Assembly: GCF_024029915.1 (NCBI RefSeq)
Contig: NZ_CP097479.1
Coordinates: forward strand, 1-48,045
Direction of reading: 5' to 3'
DNA length: 48,045 nucleotides
Origin: Fructilactobacillus ixorae
GTDB taxonomy: Bacteria > Bacillota > Bacilli > Lactobacillales > Lactobacillaceae
Positions within the stretch are counted from its first letter, which is position 1; each line of letters begins with the position of its first letter. The position numbers and the translations under genes were made by a program. Below, in pieces: positions 41,444-48,045 of this stretch. The notes below the pieces were generated by a model. The model was not told the DNA's origin. It saw nothing but the letters and a program-made list of their open reading frames with translations, and did not search any database.

Positions 41444-42469
41444 ATGACTGAATTAAAAACGTTAGTTAGATTTAATGGATTGACTATGAAAGAGTTATCC
41501 AATTTAACAAAAATAAAATATACAACTCTCTTATCTATTGGAAAGCGACCATTTGAAAAGTGGGACGAATCTTATATAGATATTATTTCTAATTCTTTGA
41601 ACATGTCTAAAGCAGACTTAAAAGATGCTCTTTCTATGAGAGTTAAAGCGCCTTTTATAAAATGGGTTGGAGGTAAAAGACAATTATTACCAAAACTTGT
41701 TAATTTTTTACCTAAAAATGGATATAAAAATTATTTTGAACCTTTTTTAGGTGGTGGAGCATTATTTTTGAGATTGTCCCCTAACAATGCTGTTATTAGT
41801 GATTTAAATGAGGAACTTATTAATACCTGGCAAGTTATTAGAGATAACTTAAGCGAATTGAAAAAAATTTTGAAAGTCTATGAGAATAATGACAGCAAAG
41901 AATTCTATTTAGATATTAGAAGCGTGGACCGCGATGGCAGAATTGTCAAAATGAATAATGTTGAAAGAGCTGCAAGGTTTATATATATAAATAAGGCTGG
42001 ATATAATGGTTTATGGCGTGTTAATTCTAACGGGCAAAACAATGTACCATATGGCGCTCATAAGAAATTGAATCTGATTTCAAATTCATTGGATTCTATT
42101 TCGGAATATCTAATTTCTAATAATATTGAATTGATATCTGCTGATTATAAAAAAATAGTAAAAAATGCGGGGGAAAATGATTTTGTATACTTTGACCCAC
42201 CTTACGTCCCAGTTAATATTACATCAGCATTTACTCAATACACCAAGGATGGTTTTGGGCTTGTTCAACAAGAAGAATTAAGAGATACGATTATTAATTT
42301 AAATAATAAGGGCGTTAAGATAATGCTATCTAATTCCGACGTTCCGTTAGTTCATGACTTATATAAAGATTCAAAGTTTAAATTTCATGAAGTTAAGGCA
42401 ACTAGAGTTTTAAACTCTAATAGCTCTAAAAGAGGAAAAGTTGGGGAAGTAATTATTACCAACTATTAA
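41444..42469 (+). CDS. DNA adenine methylase, DpnM/Dam type
   Basis: The 341-residue protein has an N-terminal HTH-like segment (residues about 5-60) followed by a class alpha N6-adenine methylase: KWVGGKRQLL at 73-82, SAM-binding FEPFLGGGALF at 98-108 and catalytic DPPY at 251-254. RAARFIYINKAGYNGLWRVN and the C-terminal RGKVGEVIITNY are close to the DpnM group, which methylates GATC. GATC occurs in the window (for example at 91 and 481), so the phage could mark its own DNA. Own promoter and a partner gene follow. Confidence 0.88.
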   Translation: MTELKTLVRFNGLTMKELSNLTKIKYTTLLSIGKRPFEKWDESYIDIISNSLNMSKADLKDALSMRVKAPFIKWVGGKRQLLPKLVNFLPKNGYKNYFEPFLGGGALFLRLSPNNAVISDLNEELINTWQVIRDNLSELKKILKVYENNDSKEFYLDIRSVDRDGRIVKMNNVERAARFIYINKAGYNGLWRVNSNGQNNVPYGAHKKLNLISNSLDSISEYLISNNIELISADYKKIVKNAGENDFVYFDPPYVPVNITSAFTQYTKDGFGLVQQEELRDTIINLNNKGVKIMLSNSDVPLVHDLYKDSKFKFHEVKATRVLNSNSSKRGKVGEVIITNY

Positions 42470-42522
42470 TAATAATACCCTCTAATAAATCTAGTATAAT
42501 ATTGGATTGAGGGGGTGTTTAT

Positions 42523-43134
42523 TTGAAAAAGAATGGTATTGGAGGAGCAAATACAAATAAGTCAGGTCTAAAGTTTGAAAATGATACAGATTTAGCAGCA
42601 GCCATTAATTGTGATTTATCATATAAATATGAGCTGAAGAAACATATTTATCCTGAAACTGAAAAACCTAAAATGAAGTCGAACTCTCCAGTTTTTGATG
42701 TATATAGAAAAGACAACCATAAGTTAATAGGGATTATTACTAAGCAATATCAGTTTTACAATATTTTATGGGAGCATTATGGATTAGAAAATGTTAACCA
42801 TAAGCGTTGGAAGCCAGACGAAGTGTTTTTTAATTTTGAAAATAATACAGTTTTTATAGTCGAAAAGAAATGGCAGAATGGTCCTGGCTCGGTTGATGAA
42901 AAAATTTTTGGCTTTGTTAATAAGAGAAGATTATATCAAAACAACTTTAATTCTGAGCAAGGTGGAGAACCTAAAACAACCGTTGAATTTTCAGCATTAT
43001 TTAATTCTGGTTGGTGGCTAAATGGTAATAATCAAAAAAATGGTAAGCACTATCAAGACTATTTTGATAATCTGAGAATTGATGGAGTTAAGATTTTCTT
43101 TGATAAGTATGATTATTGGTGGTTTGGGTTATGA
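42523..43134 (+). CDS. PD-(D/E)XK protein, probable type II restriction enzyme
   Basis: A 203-residue protein with a full nuclease core: P98-D99, E114-x-K116 in VEKKWQ and then GPGSVDEKI, a motif common in type II restriction enzymes where Gln/Gly/Lys residues follow the catalytic Lys. It starts with TTG behind GAGGGGGTG and follows the adenine methylase by 53 bases, with TATAAT at 42495-42500 between. A restriction-modification pair is the best reading; an unrelated DNA-cleaving moron is possible. Recognition site cannot be read. Confidence 0.65.
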   Translation: MKKNGIGGANTNKSGLKFENDTDLAAAINCDLSYKYELKKHIYPETEKPKMKSNSPVFDVYRKDNHKLIGIITKQYQFYNILWEHYGLENVNHKRWKPDEVFFNFENNTVFIVEKKWQNGPGSVDEKIFGFVNKRRLYQNNFNSEQGGEPKTTVEFSALFNSGWWLNGNNQKNGKHYQDYFDNLRIDGVKIFFDKYDYWWFGL

Positions 43135-43136
43135 AA

Positions 43137-43174
43137 AAGCGGACACTTAGCGGAGTAAAAGCGGTCACATAGCG
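43137..43174. repeat. IS21-like terminal repeats (relic)
   Basis: AAGCGGACACTTAGCG (43137) and AAGCGGTCACATAGCG (43159) are 16-base direct repeats, 14 of 16 identical, 22 bases apart. Multiple repeats of this GCGG-CAC-TAGCG type are found at the ends of IS21-family elements. There is no transposase gene nearby. Confidence 0.45.
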
Positions 43175-43214
43175 AAATTGTATAGTGTAATAATGTTATT
43201 GTTGAAAAAATTAG

Positions 43215-43244
43215 AAAAGACATCTCTTGTGAGGTGTCTTTTTT
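43215..43244 (+). terminator. Terminator after the nuclease gene
   Basis: AAAAGACATCTC-TTGT-GAGGTGTCTTTT: a near-perfect stem with six T's. It closes the methylase-nuclease cassette. Confidence 0.88.
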
Positions 43245-43295
43245 GTATATTATTTTATGCGTATAATTACTTCAAAAATATTGGGAGGTAATTAT

Positions 43296-43844
43296 ATGAG
43301 TTGGGAAATAACTTTAGGCGATGTAGTACAGTCTTTAGCGTCTATTTTGGGAGCTGTTTTGGGGATTTTAGGTATTTGGTGGCAGATTAATAAACAATCT
43401 AGAGAAGATATTAAAAATCAAATCAATTTTAAAAAGTTTGATGATTATTTTTCGTTAGCTTCTAAAGTTAATAAAGTTATGCTTAAAGTTCCTAATAGGT
43501 TAGAAACAATTGTTGAAGATAATAATAAATTTATTTATGATCCATTTTATAAATTGGTAAAAAATTTAGAATATGAAGTTAAAAATAGATTTGAATTTTT
43601 AAACACTTCGTATGGAATAGAAAATTCTTGCGAAATTGATAGTCTTTTAGAATCATTAGACGATAAATTGAATGAATTTTCAAAATTATCTGACGAAACC
43701 AAGATAAAAAGTATTTTTAAAAATGGAAATAATTTTACTGTTGAATATGATTCGGATTATATTGATGAATTATGGAATTCAAGGGAATCGTTAATTAAAT
43801 CCATTAAGCATTTATCCAATTTTATATTAAATAATGGTAAATAG
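43296..43844 (+). CDS. Membrane-anchored protein of the cargo cassette
   Basis: A 182-residue protein: one N-terminal membrane segment (VVQSLASILGAVLGILGIWW) and a long charged helical domain with AT-rich codons, unlike the terminase genes that follow. GGGAGG lies 7 bases before ATG 43296. It stands between the nuclease gene's terminator and the terminase genes, so it may be part of the acquired cassette. No family recognised; a defence or exclusion role is a guess. Confidence 0.5.
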   Translation: MSWEITLGDVVQSLASILGAVLGILGIWWQINKQSREDIKNQINFKKFDDYFSLASKVNKVMLKVPNRLETIVEDNNKFIYDPFYKLVKNLEYEVKNRFEFLNTSYGIENSCEIDSLLESLDDKLNEFSKLSDETKIKSIFKNGNNFTVEYDSDYIDELWNSRESLIKSIKHLSNFILNNGK

Positions 43845-43912
43845 TTGCGCCAGAAAAAGTTCTATTAATATTATTTAATTATATTTTACTTTCCTAAAAG
43901 GAGGTGGTTATT

Positions 43913-44416
43913 ATTGATTTAACGATTAAACAGCGTAAATTTGCTGATGAGTATATTATTAGCGGGAATGCGGCCGATGCTTATCGTAAGGCTGGATATA
44001 AGGCCGCGGGTGATTCCATTCGTGTAAATGCTAGTAAACTGCTAACAAAACCTAACGTGAAAGATTATATAACTAAGCGAATGGAAAAATTGCAGAGCGA
44101 AAAGGTGGCTTCGCAACAGGAAGTTATGGAATATTTAACTCGAGTTATGCGCCGGGAAGAAAATGAGAATCAGGTTGTCACTCTAAAGACCCGGGAAGAG
44201 AAGTGGAACCCTGTTAAGCACGATGGCAAGAAGCAACTTAAGAAAGTTACGATTGAAAAGGAAGAGCCTTCGGTGGTCCCAATGCCTACTCGTGTTAGCG
44301 ATGCGAACAAGGCGGCCGAGTTGCTTGGTAAGCGTTACTCGCTGTTTAAAGACGCGGTTGATATTACCAGCTCCAACATTAACATTGTGATCGGTGATGA
44401 TTCTGATGGCGATTAA
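43913..44416 (+). CDS. Terminase small subunit, first (foreign) copy
   Basis: A small-subunit protein of the XtmA/Terminase_2 type: LTIKQRKFADEYIISGNAAD, AYRKAGYKA and a C-terminal DITSSNINIVIGDDSDGD. The ribosome-binding site AAAAGGAGGTG overlaps the only GTG (43904), so the start is more likely the ATT at 43913, eight bases from AGGAGG. Codons are richer in G and C (GCGGCC, GCCGCG) than in neighbours. It is followed by a truncated large subunit, so this pair came from another phage. It may compete with, or no longer serve, the working terminase. Confidence 0.7.
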   Translation: MDLTIKQRKFADEYIISGNAADAYRKAGYKAAGDSIRVNASKLLTKPNVKDYITKRMEKLQSEKVASQQEVMEYLTRVMRREENENQVVTLKTREEKWNPVKHDGKKQLKKVTIEKEEPSVVPMPTRVSDANKAAELLGKRYSLFKDAVDITSSNINIVIGDDSDGD

Positions 44417-44744
44417 CTTGGAGTTTCCTCATCCGGAGCGGGTGTTTAATCAGCAGTTCTTGGATTCGCTTAATGATTATAGTAACTTCACCGAGGTTTA
44501 CTATGGCGGGGCATCATCTGGAAAGTCACACGGCGTGGTACAAAAGGTTATTCTAAAAGCGTGTCATACCTGGAGCTGTCCTCGTAAAATTCTTTGGCTT
44601 CGTAAGGTCGGGGCCACGGTTAAAGAATCAATCTTTGCCGATGTGCAGAGTGGTTTGGGTGACCTGGGTTTACTGCCTTACTGCAAAGTGAATAGATCTA
44701 ACTATGAGATACAGCTACCTAACGGGGCTGTTTTTTATACATAA
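44406..44744 (+). pseudogene. Truncated terminase large subunit remnant
   Basis: A 112-residue ORF that starts like a Terminase_3 large subunit (FPHPERVFNQQFLDSLNDYS) and includes the Walker A motif YYGGASSGKS, then breaks off after LPNGAVFYT, before Walker B and the whole nuclease domain. Full proteins are about 400-450 residues. It overlaps the first small subunit by 11 bases, the normal spacing for its donor phage. The end marks the recombination junction with the second terminase set. Confidence 0.75.
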
Positions 44745-44777
44745 ATTTAACTAAACAGGAGGTGTAGGTGAATGTAG

Positions 44778-45629
44778 ATGAGTAAGAGAGATGATGCAAG
44801 ATTAGAATACCTTGCTGGTAGATCGTATAAACAGATTGCAGAGAAGTTTGGTGTCAGCACTGCAACAGTCAGGTCATGGAAATCTCGTTACAAATGGGAT
44901 GATGATTTTGATGACCCAAAAACTGTAAAAACTAAAAAGCGTTTTAAACAAGATAAAGTAAGTAGTGCAACGAGGTGCAACAAAAGAAGCATAACGCAAC
45001 AGAATAACGCAACAAAAGTGCAACACGTTGCAACGCAACAATTAATCGAAAACGACGAGCTGAATGATAAGCAGAAACTTTTCTGCATTTATTATTTACA
45101 AAGCTTCAATACGACAACTGCTTATTTAAAGGCTTATGAGTGTAAAAAATCAACGGCGATGGTTAACGGCTCATCACTACTCAGAAAAACTAAGATTAAG
45201 GCTCAAATTAAGGAGTTAAAGTCACAAGTAGCGGAAGAAGCGATGATTGAACTCATTGATTTAGTCAAAGACGATGCAAAGCAAGCCTTTGCTGACATTG
45301 GTGACTACATGAAGTTTGGTCATTACGAGGAACTCGTTACTAATGAAAAGGATATGCCTTACTTAGATACAAATGATAATCCGGTTATAGCCCACCAATC
45401 CTGGGCACAGTTTAAAGACCAGGAGGACGTCGATACATCTGTTATTGAAGAAGTAAGCAAAGGTAAGGACGGAGCTAAGATTAAGCTTAAGTCAGCAGAC
45501 AAAGCTAAGGAACGTTTGTATAAATACTTACTTAGTCAAAAGGATAAAGATGGTGGTCAAATGGATATGGTTGCCAAATTGCTTGGGACAATTGTGAAAG
45601 GGGCTAACGACGATGGCAGTTCAAGTTAA
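44778..45629 (+). CDS. Terminase small subunit, second (working) copy
   Basis: The 283-residue protein has an N-terminal HTH (YKQIAEKFGVSTATVRSWKS), a low-complexity linker rich in Asn/Gln/Thr, and a Terminase_2 core (NDKQKLFCIYYLQSFNTTTA). It should recognise phage DNA and direct the large subunit. It overlaps the large-subunit gene by 17 bases, so it is coupled to it. The linker DNA contains many GCAACA-type words (44968-45040), which could include the packaging signal. Confidence 0.85.
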   Translation: MSKRDDARLEYLAGRSYKQIAEKFGVSTATVRSWKSRYKWDDDFDDPKTVKTKKRFKQDKVSSATRCNKRSITQQNNATKVQHVATQQLIENDELNDKQKLFCIYYLQSFNTTTAYLKAYECKKSTAMVNGSSLLRKTKIKAQIKELKSQVAEEAMIELIDLVKDDAKQAFADIGDYMKFGHYEELVTNEKDMPYLDTNDNPVIAHQSWAQFKDQEDVDTSVIEEVSKGKDGAKIKLKSADKAKERLYKYLLSQKDKDGGQMDMVAKLLGTIVKGANDDGSSS

Positions 45630-47124
45630 ACTAAATAAGTTATTTACTCCCAAGCAAATGCAGGTAATTGAGCAAGAGGTTAGTAATCATGATTGGACGC
45701 TGATGATTAATGAAGGTGCTATCCGTTCAGGAAAGACTTTCGTTAATAACTTTGTATTCATGTTTGAGATTAGACGTGCCGCTGCGATTGCAAAAAAGAA
45801 ATATATTGAGATTCCGCAGTATATTCTAGCCGGTCACAGTTCCACAACAATTGACCATAACGTGCTAACTTCCATTGCTAACACTTTCGGCGTTAAGTTT
45901 AAATTTGACCAGCACAATGGATTCAAAATTAAGTTCCCTAACTTGCCGGCCGTTAAGGTAGTGCAAGCCTACACGGGAAATAAAAGAGGTGTTGACGCTA
46001 TTCGTGGTATGGATAGTTTTGGTGCCTACATAAACGAAGCAACGCTTGCAGATGAATCAGTGTTTACCGAAATCCGGAACCGTTGTTCGGAAGAGGGCGC
46101 CCGAGTTATCTGTGATACCAACCCGGGTGGCCCAAACCATTGGCTGAAACGTAATTACATTGACAAGGCCGCACAAAGTGATGAGATTGTCGTCAACCAC
46201 TTTACGTTAATGGACAACGCTCAAAACCTAAGCGAAAAGTACATTAAAACTATCAAAGAAACCACACCATCTGGCATGTTTTATGACCGGGCTATTTTAG
46301 GACTCTGGGTCGCTGGTGATGGTGTGGTTTATTCGGACTTTGATAAAGATAAGAACATGATTCCAGCATCCGTCATTCCAAGTAACCTAACTTATTTTGC
46401 TGGCGTCGACTGGGGATATAACCACTTTGGTTCGATTGTGGTACTTTGCTACGATAGCACAACAGACACCACGTATTTCATCGAAGAACACACCAGACGG
46501 CTTCAAGAGATTGATTACTGGGTAGATGTAGCTAAGGATGTTCAACGTCGCTACAATGATCACATGACGTTCTATTGCGACTCGGCTCGTGATGAACATG
46601 TCCAGCGATTCATCCGTGAGGGAATTAATGCAGTGTACGCTGATAAGTCACGGATTGATGGTATTGAATCAGTGGCTAAAGCGTTTAAAACTCGCAAGCT
46701 ACTAGTTAGCAAAGATGAGAACGTGCTGTCTGCTAAAGAATCCGCAGGCGATGAGTTGCAGGATAACTTCCTAGATGAAATCTATCAGTATGTTTGGAAA
46801 GACGGACAGGATGAAACCATCAAAGACCATGACCATTGTTTAACAGGAGATACGATGGTTGAAACAACTAACGGCGATTTTAGAATTGATGAGTTGGTAG
46901 GTAAGAATGGATATGTACATTCATTTGATACTAATAATTGGAAAACAAGTATTGATAAATTTAGCAACGTCAGAAAGACAAGAAGTAATGTTCCTGTATA
47001 TGAATTGGAATTAGAAAATGGTAAGAAGATTAAAGCTACTTATGACCATTTGATTTTGACTGAAAATGGATACAAAGCGTTAGGAGAACTAACTCCAAAG
47101 GATGCTGTCATATCAACGTTTTAA
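45613..47124 (+). CDS. Terminase large subunit N-part with intein N-half
   Basis: Residues 1-408 are the terminase: Walker A GAIRSGKT at 35-42, Walker B region FGAYINEA around 136-143, and nuclease Asp residues at 266 (GVDWG) and 323 (YCDSA), then KDHDH at 404-408. From Cys409 (codon 46837) the sequence changes to an intein N-half of 95 residues: CLTGDTMV block A, and ATYDHLIL block B with T476 and H479. It then stops at 47122. The missing terminase end, CLDALRYAVFG, is in the ORF at 47772-48029. The protein is therefore expected to trans-splice. Confidence 0.93.
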   Translation: MAVQVKLNKLFTPKQMQVIEQEVSNHDWTLMINEGAIRSGKTFVNNFVFMFEIRRAAAIAKKKYIEIPQYILAGHSSTTIDHNVLTSIANTFGVKFKFDQHNGFKIKFPNLPAVKVVQAYTGNKRGVDAIRGMDSFGAYINEATLADESVFTEIRNRCSEEGARVICDTNPGGPNHWLKRNYIDKAAQSDEIVVNHFTLMDNAQNLSEKYIKTIKETTPSGMFYDRAILGLWVAGDGVVYSDFDKDKNMIPASVIPSNLTYFAGVDWGYNHFGSIVVLCYDSTTDTTYFIEEHTRRLQEIDYWVDVAKDVQRRYNDHMTFYCDSARDEHVQRFIREGINAVYADKSRIDGIESVAKAFKTRKLLVSKDENVLSAKESAGDELQDNFLDEIYQYVWKDGQDETIKDHDHCLTGDTMVETTNGDFRIDELVGKNGYVHSFDTNNWKTSIDKFSNVRKTRSNVPVYELELENGKKIKATYDHLILTENGYKALGELTPKDAVISTF

Positions 47125-47137
47125 GTCTATTTAATGG

Positions 47138-47195
47138 TATAATTAGTATGTAGTTATAACAAAAAAGCCTAGCGGAGCTGGCACTCCCTAGACCG
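47138..47195 (+). promoter_or_regulatory. Promoter and hairpin leader of HNH gene
   Basis: TATAAT at 47138-47143 lies just past the intein N-half stop; the -35 region is poor. An A6 run and a hairpin follow (CTAGCGGAG at about 47169 with CTCCCTAG at about 47184), before the AAAGGA of the HNH gene. The gene thus has its own expression signals. Confidence 0.5.
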
Positions 47196-47221
47196 TGGCA
47201 ATCAATGAAAGGATTGATTAC

Positions 47222-47866
47222 ATGAATAAGTATACACTAATTAGATTGAACAAGAATCGTGTTGAATATAACGGGATTTGTTTTAATCGAGATCTAAAAA
47301 CAGGATATTATTTAAGTTCAAGATTAATTGACGGTAAACGTCCTAGACTTCATAGATATGTTTATGAATTAGAAACTGGTAACAATATTCCAAATGGATT
47401 CCATGTTCATCATAAAGACCACAATAAAGATAATAATGATATTAGTAATTTAATTCTTCTTTCGGAGCATGACCATGAACATCTTCACGCACATGATAGA
47501 ATGCAAAATCATTATGAGTTAATTGACAATTGGCATAATGCTGGAATTGCAGTAGCACCAAAGTGGCATAGAAGTAAAGAAGGAAGTCAGTGGCATAGAA
47601 AACATTGGGAGAAAATGCAAAAAGATCTTTACAAAACATTTACTTTTAAATGCAAGATGTGTGGAAAGTCCTTCACTGGTCATTACGGAAGCGCTTATTG
47701 TTCTAACAAATGTAAATCTGCTTATAGAAGAAAGTATGGATTAGATGACGTAGAAAGAGAGTGTTTATATTGTGGAAAAAAATTCAGAGTTAATAAGTAC
47801 TCAAAAGTCAAATGTTGTTGTAGAAGCCACTCGGCATTATTGTGGCGTCAAAGTAAAAAAAGTTAA
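47222..47866 (+). CDS. Free-standing HNH endonuclease inside split intein
   Basis: A 214-residue protein with HNH motif: HRYVYELETG, then GFHVHHKDHNKDNNDISNLI and SEHDHEH. C-terminally there are two zinc-knuckle modules (C144/C147 with C160/C164, and C181/C184 with the following Cys/His). ATG 47222 follows AAAGGA by 8 bases; the GTG 47195 lies upstream of that site. It is in a different frame from both intein halves and its end overlaps the C-half ORF by 95 bases. It should spread the insertion into intein-free terminase genes. Confidence 0.9.
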   Translation: MNKYTLIRLNKNRVEYNGICFNRDLKTGYYLSSRLIDGKRPRLHRYVYELETGNNIPNGFHVHHKDHNKDNNDISNLILLSEHDHEHLHAHDRMQNHYELIDNWHNAGIAVAPKWHRSKEGSQWHRKHWEKMQKDLYKTFTFKCKMCGKSFTGHYGSAYCSNKCKSAYRRKYGLDDVERECLYCGKKFRVNKYSKVKCCCRSHSALLWRQSKKS

Positions 47867-48029
47867 ATATTTAGGAACAGAAGATACTTATAATATGGAA
47901 GTTGAAAACCACCATAACTTTGCGGTTAATGGTGGTTTTATTGTTCATAATTGTTTAGATGCATTGAGGTATGCAGTCTTTGGTCGTCAACAAGAAGAGT
48001 TAAGCAAACCACAATTTTTCAAGTTGTGA
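47772..48029 (+). CDS. Intein C-half with terminase C-terminal end
   Basis: The only plausible start is GTG 47772, after AAAGAGAG, within the HNH gene. The first about 60 residues contain the intein C-half: VKYLGTEDTYNMEVENHHNF (block F) and GGFIVHN (block G) with the terminal His-Asn. Asn is at 47949-47951 and the +1 Cys at 47952. The following 25 residues, CLDALRYAVFGRQ and onward, are the conserved end of terminase large subunits. After splicing, 408 plus 25 residues give a normal 433-residue enzyme with an intact DHCLDALRYA motif. Confidence 0.9.
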   Translation: MEKNSELISTQKSNVVVEATRHYCGVKVKKVKYLGTEDTYNMEVENHHNFAVNGGFIVHNCLDALRYAVFGRQQEELSKPQFFKL

Positions 48030-48032
48030 GAG

Positions 48033-48045
48033 AGGAGGACAAAAT
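48033..48045 (+). promoter_or_regulatory. Ribosome-binding site of portal gene across the ends
   Basis: AGGAGG at 48033-48038 is followed by seven bases to the window end. The portal ATG is at position 1, which has no upstream signal otherwise. This spacing is ideal and shows that the window is a circular or permuted molecule. Confidence 0.85.

Overview
The window looks like one complete temperate siphovirus (prophage) genome of about 48 kb from a low-GC lactic acid bacterium, most likely a member of the Lactobacillaceae. The evidence is the gene families: ArpU late regulator, DUF1351, ERF, LLH-family holin, GH25 endolysin, Rha/KilAC antirepressor and Ltp-type exclusion protein. Strong AGGAGG ribosome-binding sites and AT-rich codons agree. 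The two ends belong together: the last bases carry AGGAGG seven bases before the ATG at position 1, so the molecule appears circular (or circularly permuted) and was opened at the portal gene.

Layout. 1-8124: portal, MuF-like protein, scaffold, decoration and major capsid proteins, connectors, tail tube and tail chaperones. 8155-18696: tape measure with a lytic transglycosylase domain, Dit, a GH43-like glycosidase, a tail endopeptidase fused to an SGNH esterase, and baseplate proteins. 18745-20833: membrane proteins, holin, endolysin and a 14-residue Lys/Gly peptide. 20984-24105: a cargo and attachment region with a DUF3800 protein, a promoter-and-terminator-bounded small RNA candidate, a full-length aldehyde dehydrogenase of the P5C dehydrogenase type, and attP-like repeats. 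24097-27926 (minus strand): integrase, two exclusion-type surface proteins, two small membrane proteins and the CI-like repressor. 28063-40887: Cro, antirepressor, recombination genes (DUF1351, ERF, SSB), replication initiator with internal iterons, DnaC-like loader, DUF1064 nuclease, HNH genes and many small ORFs. 40972-43844: ArpU, a DpnM-like adenine methylase, a PD-(D/E)XK protein, IS21-like end repeats and a membrane protein. 43913-48029: terminase region.

The most striking object is the terminase large subunit gene. It is broken into two ORFs by a split intein: the upstream ORF ends in an intein N-half, a free-standing HNH endonuclease gene follows in another frame, and a third ORF carries the intein C-half plus the last 25 residues of the terminase. 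The insertion lies inside the nuclease active-site motif, so neither half can be a complete enzyme before trans-splicing. Just upstream are a second small-subunit gene and a truncated second large-subunit gene, a recombination scar from another phage.

The second recurring theme is +1-frame (or -2) recoding. Major capsid, tail tube and tail chaperone each end beside an open, start-less extension in the same relative frame. The capsid extension encodes a HeH/LEM domain, the tube extension a MucBP-like domain, and the chaperone extension the usual gpGT C-part. The capsid and tube sites share the pattern YCC-RGT-AAY. All functional statements are inferred from sequence recognition by eye; no database search was run.
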